Source: Candidatus Moraniibacteriota bacterium
GTDB lineage: Bacteria; Patescibacteriota; Minisyncoccia; Moranbacterales; GCA-2747515
Direction of reading: 5' to 3'
Assembly: GCA_027069365.1 (NCBI GenBank)
Contig: JALXES010000014.1
Coordinates: 1-8,408, forward strand
Length of the DNA: 8,408 nucleotides
Of this stretch, positions 6,570-8,408 are shown piece by piece. The translations under genes and the position numbers were made by a program. The stretch's first letter is position 1. Each line of letters starts with the position of its first letter. Under the pieces are notes generated by a model. It saw only the letters and a list, made by a program, of their open reading frames with translations. It was not told where the DNA came from and did no database searches.

Positions 6570-6662
6570 ATGGATAATAATCGTACTGTAGAAGCGTATA
6601 TTTTACAAAACATGCCTTTCTTCAGACCTATCGTCACTCACATTGACAAGAAAATGTACTAA
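6570..6662 (+). CDS. Possible 30-residue small protein with strong ribosome binding site
   Basis: An ATG at 6570 opens 30 codons ending with TAA at 6660-6662. GAGGTG (6559-6564) ends five bases before the ATG, one of the clearest Shine-Dalgarno sequences in the window. The peptide begins MDNNRTVEAYILQNM and ends THIDKKMY. It is not hydrophobic enough to span a membrane and I recognise no family. Its 3' end overlaps the promoter of the next gene. It could be a real small protein, the remnant of a decayed gene, or chance; coding evidence is limited to the ribosome binding site. Confidence 0.35.
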   Translation: MDNNRTVEAYILQNMPFFRPIVTHIDKKMY

Positions 6663-6677
6663 TGCTAGATTGTTTGC
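6642..6677 (+). repeat. Copy 2 of the duplicated promoter element
   Basis: A 36-base stretch matching 4996-5030, including both promoter boxes, the spacer and the six bases after the -10 (GTTTGC). The one-base gap makes the spacer here 17 bases rather than 16. Confidence 0.85.
6643..6671 (+). promoter_or_regulatory. Sigma-70 promoter of the three-helix membrane protein gene
   Basis: A perfect TTGACA (6643-6648), a 17-base spacer, and the extended -10 TGCTAGATT (hexamer TAGATT, 6666-6671). The predicted transcription start is about 6678, which coincides with an ATG. Confidence 0.75.
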
Positions 6678-6698
6678 ATGTGCACGAGGACACATTAA
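6678..6698 (+). other. Possible six-codon leaderless leader ORF
   Basis: The ATG at 6678 is at the predicted transcription start and opens MCTRTH followed by TAA (6696-6698), which touches the GTG start of the next gene at 6699. GAGGA (6686-6690), inside this mini-ORF, is the ribosome binding site of the main gene. It may be chance, but it repeats the stop-to-start arrangement seen at 5656-5697. Confidence 0.25.
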
Positions 6699-7112
6699 GT
6701 GATGCACTACAAAAACTCCATGAAAGATATATGTGACATGAAAAAGTCGTCAGAAAAGAAAACTCTCCCGACATGGTTTTGGTGGGTGTTTTGGGTGAGT
6801 TGGGTTGCAACTGTAAGTATAGCTGTTTCGTTATCCTGGATAGCAGCGGCATGTCTTACATGCCTTCAGGTAAATGTAATTTCACTACTTGCTACACCAC
6901 AGATATTGCTTGGCATGCATGGCAATGTCGCTATCATTTTTGGGGTATTTAATGGTATTTGTGTAATTACTAGTATGGTGCTCGTGCCATACACTCTCTG
7001 GAATATGTACATTACAAAGAGTGTACAGAAAGAACTGGCAGTGATTATCGCATGCATAATCCCCATAACACCTGCTATTTTAGCGTATACTTACCTCCTG
7101 CTAACTCTCTAA
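6699..7112 (+). CDS. Unrecognised small membrane protein with about three transmembrane helices
   Basis: A 137-residue protein from the GTG at 6699 (ATG at 6702 is one codon later and equally possible). GAGGA at 6686-6690 gives an 8-base spacing to the GTG and supports this start. The first 24 residues are hydrophilic and basic (DMKKSSEKKTLP). Hydrophobic segments follow at about 25-50 (Trp-rich: WFWWVFWVSW), 60-72 (weak), 76-101 and 112-136, so three and perhaps four passes. There is no recognisable family or catalytic motif. It shares a nearly identical promoter with the Trp-tail protein gene, which suggests joint regulation. A role in the cell envelope is inference. Confidence 0.65.
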   Translation: MMHYKNSMKDICDMKKSSEKKTLPTWFWWVFWVSWVATVSIAVSLSWIAAACLTCLQVNVISLLATPQILLGMHGNVAIIFGVFNGICVITSMVLVPYTLWNMYITKSVQKELAVIIACIIPITPAILAYTYLLLTL

Positions 7113-7120
7113 CACTAAGC

Positions 7121-7181
7121 CTAACTCCCCGCCATGCCCTCGCGAACACATGTTGTTCGCGATGGCGTCCACGGGAGTTAG
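7121..7181 (+). promoter_or_regulatory. Three-stem bulged hairpin in the leader of the secreted-protein gene
   Basis: Three perfect helices stack: CTAACTCCC (7121-7129) with GGGAGTTAG (7173-7181), CGCCAT (7130-7135) with ATGGCG (7162-7167), and CGCGAACA (7141-7148) with TGTTCGCG (7154-7161) around a 5-base loop. GCCCT bulges on the 5' side and TCCAC on the 3' side. That is 23 base pairs in 61 nucleotides. A T5 run starts at 7190, nine bases after the last pair, so termination of the upstream gene is possible but the spacing is poor. It may equally be a structured leader for the gene at 7226. No known riboswitch class is recognised. Confidence 0.6.
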
Positions 7182-7225
7182 CAGCTCTCATTTTTCTGTT
7201 CCTTTACATAGAGAGGTAAATCACA

Positions 7226-8221
7226 GTGAAGAAAATCATTCTTTGCGTCATTGCTCTCATGCTTGCTGGTAGCGCCTTTGCCACCGAGCGTCATGGGAGT
7301 GCGTCACTTTTTGGGTACAATCACTGGCTTCCCAAAAAGGCCTATGTTGCGTTCCACTACGACAAGGCCCACCGTCTTGACGGCTTTCGGGTTGTCTTTG
7401 AAGCACCCGACGGGCGACTGTTTCGTGAGTGGACCGTGATGGATGATAACGGTGATGTCTATCGCTTCCCATTCATTCTTGAGGTTACGCTGGTTGCTAC
7501 TAAAGACCTTGGTCTCAGCTATGCTGATGGGTGGGGCTTTGGTCGGCTGGATGGCAACAATTCTGATGTGCCGCAGGCATATCGGGATTCCACTTTTCTA
7601 GATTCTCTAGATAGTGGTGCTAAATTTGGCATCGGCATCATGGACCCGGCACGTCTCACACCCGGCAAGCTCTATGACTTCTGGGTTGCTCTGAAGCCCA
7701 CAGCGGTGAATCCGCAGACCGCCGGCGCAATGGTGCGGTTTCGTCTCAATGTGGATGTTTCTGCACTGAAGCGGATGGGGTTTAGTATGTCTCAGATTGC
7801 TAGTGAGTTTGATCTTGGTAGCGAATGGCGTTTTGCTTATGTTTTAGCTGGCTCAGATACGGCCTATAACCCGGAGAAAGTTGGCAATATTTTCTCCTTC
7901 GCCATTGAGTCTTTTAAAGGCGACAAGAAATCCGCCTACTCCGACTTCATCGCGAACATCCATATGGATGGTGCGTACTGTAAGGAAGATGCGCAAACTG
8001 CTGCATGGAGAGTCAATGGTGTTGATGAGTGCTTCTCTGCACCGTCTGCGTATACTGGCATCGCTCACTACGGCGCCCCGGCTGACAGCGAGATGGTAAT
8101 GAGTACATTGGAAACCGTTGCGTACTATGGAGCATCTGGTGCAACTCCGGTATCTTCAGTAGTGTCCACACCCCCCCTCTCCCTGGCTCCCCCAACCTCA
8201 CCATTGACTTTGATGTCATGA
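7226..8221 (+). CDS. Secreted protein, N-terminal segment, frame broken at a C7 tract
   Basis: The GTG at 7226 is preceded at good distance by GAGAGGT (7211-7217). The open frame has 331 residues and begins with a classical signal peptide: MKK, a hydrophobic core, and SAFA before Thr20 (signal peptidase I, AxA). The mature part is soluble and mixed alpha/beta in appearance; I do not recognise its family. Two cysteines in one region (YCKEDAQ...VDECF, about 252-270) could form a disulfide. A Ser/Thr/Pro/Ala-rich linker begins near residue 300 (GASGATPVSSVVSTPP). From the seven-C tract on, the last 14 residues (LSLAPPTSPLTLMS) look like a wrong-frame tail, because the -1 frame continues as good protein to the window edge. 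The intact product is therefore probably a longer multidomain surface or exported protein. Confidence 0.75.
   Translation: MKKIILCVIALMLAGSAFATERHGSASLFGYNHWLPKKAYVAFHYDKAHRLDGFRVVFEAPDGRLFREWTVMDDNGDVYRFPFILEVTLVATKDLGLSYADGWGFGRLDGNNSDVPQAYRDSTFLDSLDSGAKFGIGIMDPARLTPGKLYDFWVALKPTAVNPQTAGAMVRFRLNVDVSALKRMGFSMSQIASEFDLGSEWRFAYVLAGSDTAYNPEKVGNIFSFAIESFKGDKKSAYSDFIANIHMDGAYCKEDAQTAAWRVNGVDECFSAPSAYTGIAHYGAPADSEMVMSTLETVAYYGASGATPVSSVVSTPPLSLAPPTSPLTLMS
7590..7617 (+). repeat. Intragenic inverted repeat
   Basis: CCACT (7590-7594) and AGTGG (7613-7617) flank two copies of the self-complementary TCTAGA (7597-7602 and 7606-7611), giving up to 11 bp of stem around a 3-base loop. It coincides with a repeated Leu-Asp-Ser in the protein, so it may be only a by-product of coding. 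Confidence 0.35.
8171..8177 (+). repeat. Seven-C homopolymer tract at the frame break
   Basis: Seven consecutive C bases sit in the Pro/Ser/Thr linker of the secreted protein, exactly where the reading frame has to move by -1 to continue. One more C would restore a single frame (STPPPLPGSPN). Such tracts are hotspots for slipped-strand mutation and also for sequencing error. Confidence 0.8.
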
Positions 8222-8408
8222 ACAAGGATGGCAAGGAGATTCATGCGGAGTACGGTGAACTCGTAACAGCCACACAGGATGTCACACTCCGTGTGGAGGT
8301 CTGCAACACCGGGACGCTGGATGCACGCAAGACGCGCATCAAGAAGGGAGAGAAGACAGACACGTCCTTCTACACCCGACTCCCCGGCAGTGGCACCTGG
8401 ACACAGAT
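8176..8408 (+). CDS. Continuation of the secreted protein in the -1 frame (partial, runs off window)
   Basis: From CCT at 8176 this frame is open to the right edge (77 codons). It reads LPGSPNLTIDFDVMNK, then DGKEIHAEYGELVTATQDVTLRVEVCNTGTLDARK (the last part 'VTLRVEVCNTGTLDA' is like beta-sandwich CARDB/DUF11-type extracellular repeats), and goes on past LPGSGTW. The domain seems to begin at LTIDF, before the ATG at 8218 that overlaps the upstream TGA as ATGA. This favours a frameshifted single gene over a separate coupled gene starting at 8218. The fold comparison is from memory and moderate at best. Confidence 0.6.

Noticed and set aside
8218..8408. A separate gene starting at ATG 8218 overlapping the previous stop as ATGA
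   Set aside because: The -1 frame is already open and protein-like upstream (LPGSPNLTIDFDV) back to the C7 tract, and there is no Shine-Dalgarno sequence; a frameshifted continuation explains it better, although coupling cannot be excluded.
1..8408. Recoding of TGA as in Gracilibacteria or Absconditabacteria
   Set aside because: No convincing gene has an in-frame TGA, and conserved Gly and Trp positions use ordinary codons.

Overview
This is a bacterial chromosomal window, read with the standard genetic code: no recognisable gene contains an in-frame TGA. A small-genome candidate-phylum bacterium of the Patescibacteria (CPR) type is the best guess. That guess rests on a lysine-rich extension fused to the housekeeping sigma factor and on a group of small unrecognised membrane-anchored proteins. 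It is inference, because no rRNA or other phylogenetic marker gene was placed.

Positions 1-4793 form a tightly packed minus-strand block. In transcription order it holds rpoD (housekeeping sigma factor with a histone H1-like N-terminus), parA and parB (chromosome segregation), a polytopic membrane protein with an acidic tail, and engB/yihA (GTPase of large-subunit ribosome assembly, running off the left edge). Gaps are 38, 12, 10 and 3 bases, which suggests one operon, but parA and parB each also have a good -10 box exactly six bases before the ATG. None of the five genes has a clear Shine-Dalgarno sequence.

Positions 4794-5080 are the divergent intergenic region. From there everything reads on the plus strand: a signal-anchor protein with a tryptophan-rich basic tail (5081-5578), an anchored PsbP-like protein with a T/Q-rich stalk (5694-6470), a 228-base spacer holding a long hairpin and a possible 30-residue ORF, a small three-helix membrane protein (6699-7112), and a large secreted protein (7226 to the right edge). 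All are predicted to be membrane or extracytoplasmic, so this looks like a lineage-specific envelope island beside core genes. The first and third are driven by almost the same 36-bp promoter.

The most notable signals are: the duplicated promoter; the secreted protein, which is interrupted at a seven-C tract and continues in the -1 frame (phase variation, programmed frameshift or sequence error); the tetrapeptide-repeat sigma-factor extension; the tryptophan-face amphipathic tail; a three-stem hairpin with two competing 5' arms before the secreted protein; and leaderless-type starts at parA and parB. No tRNA, rRNA, CRISPR array, insertion sequence or parS consensus site was seen.
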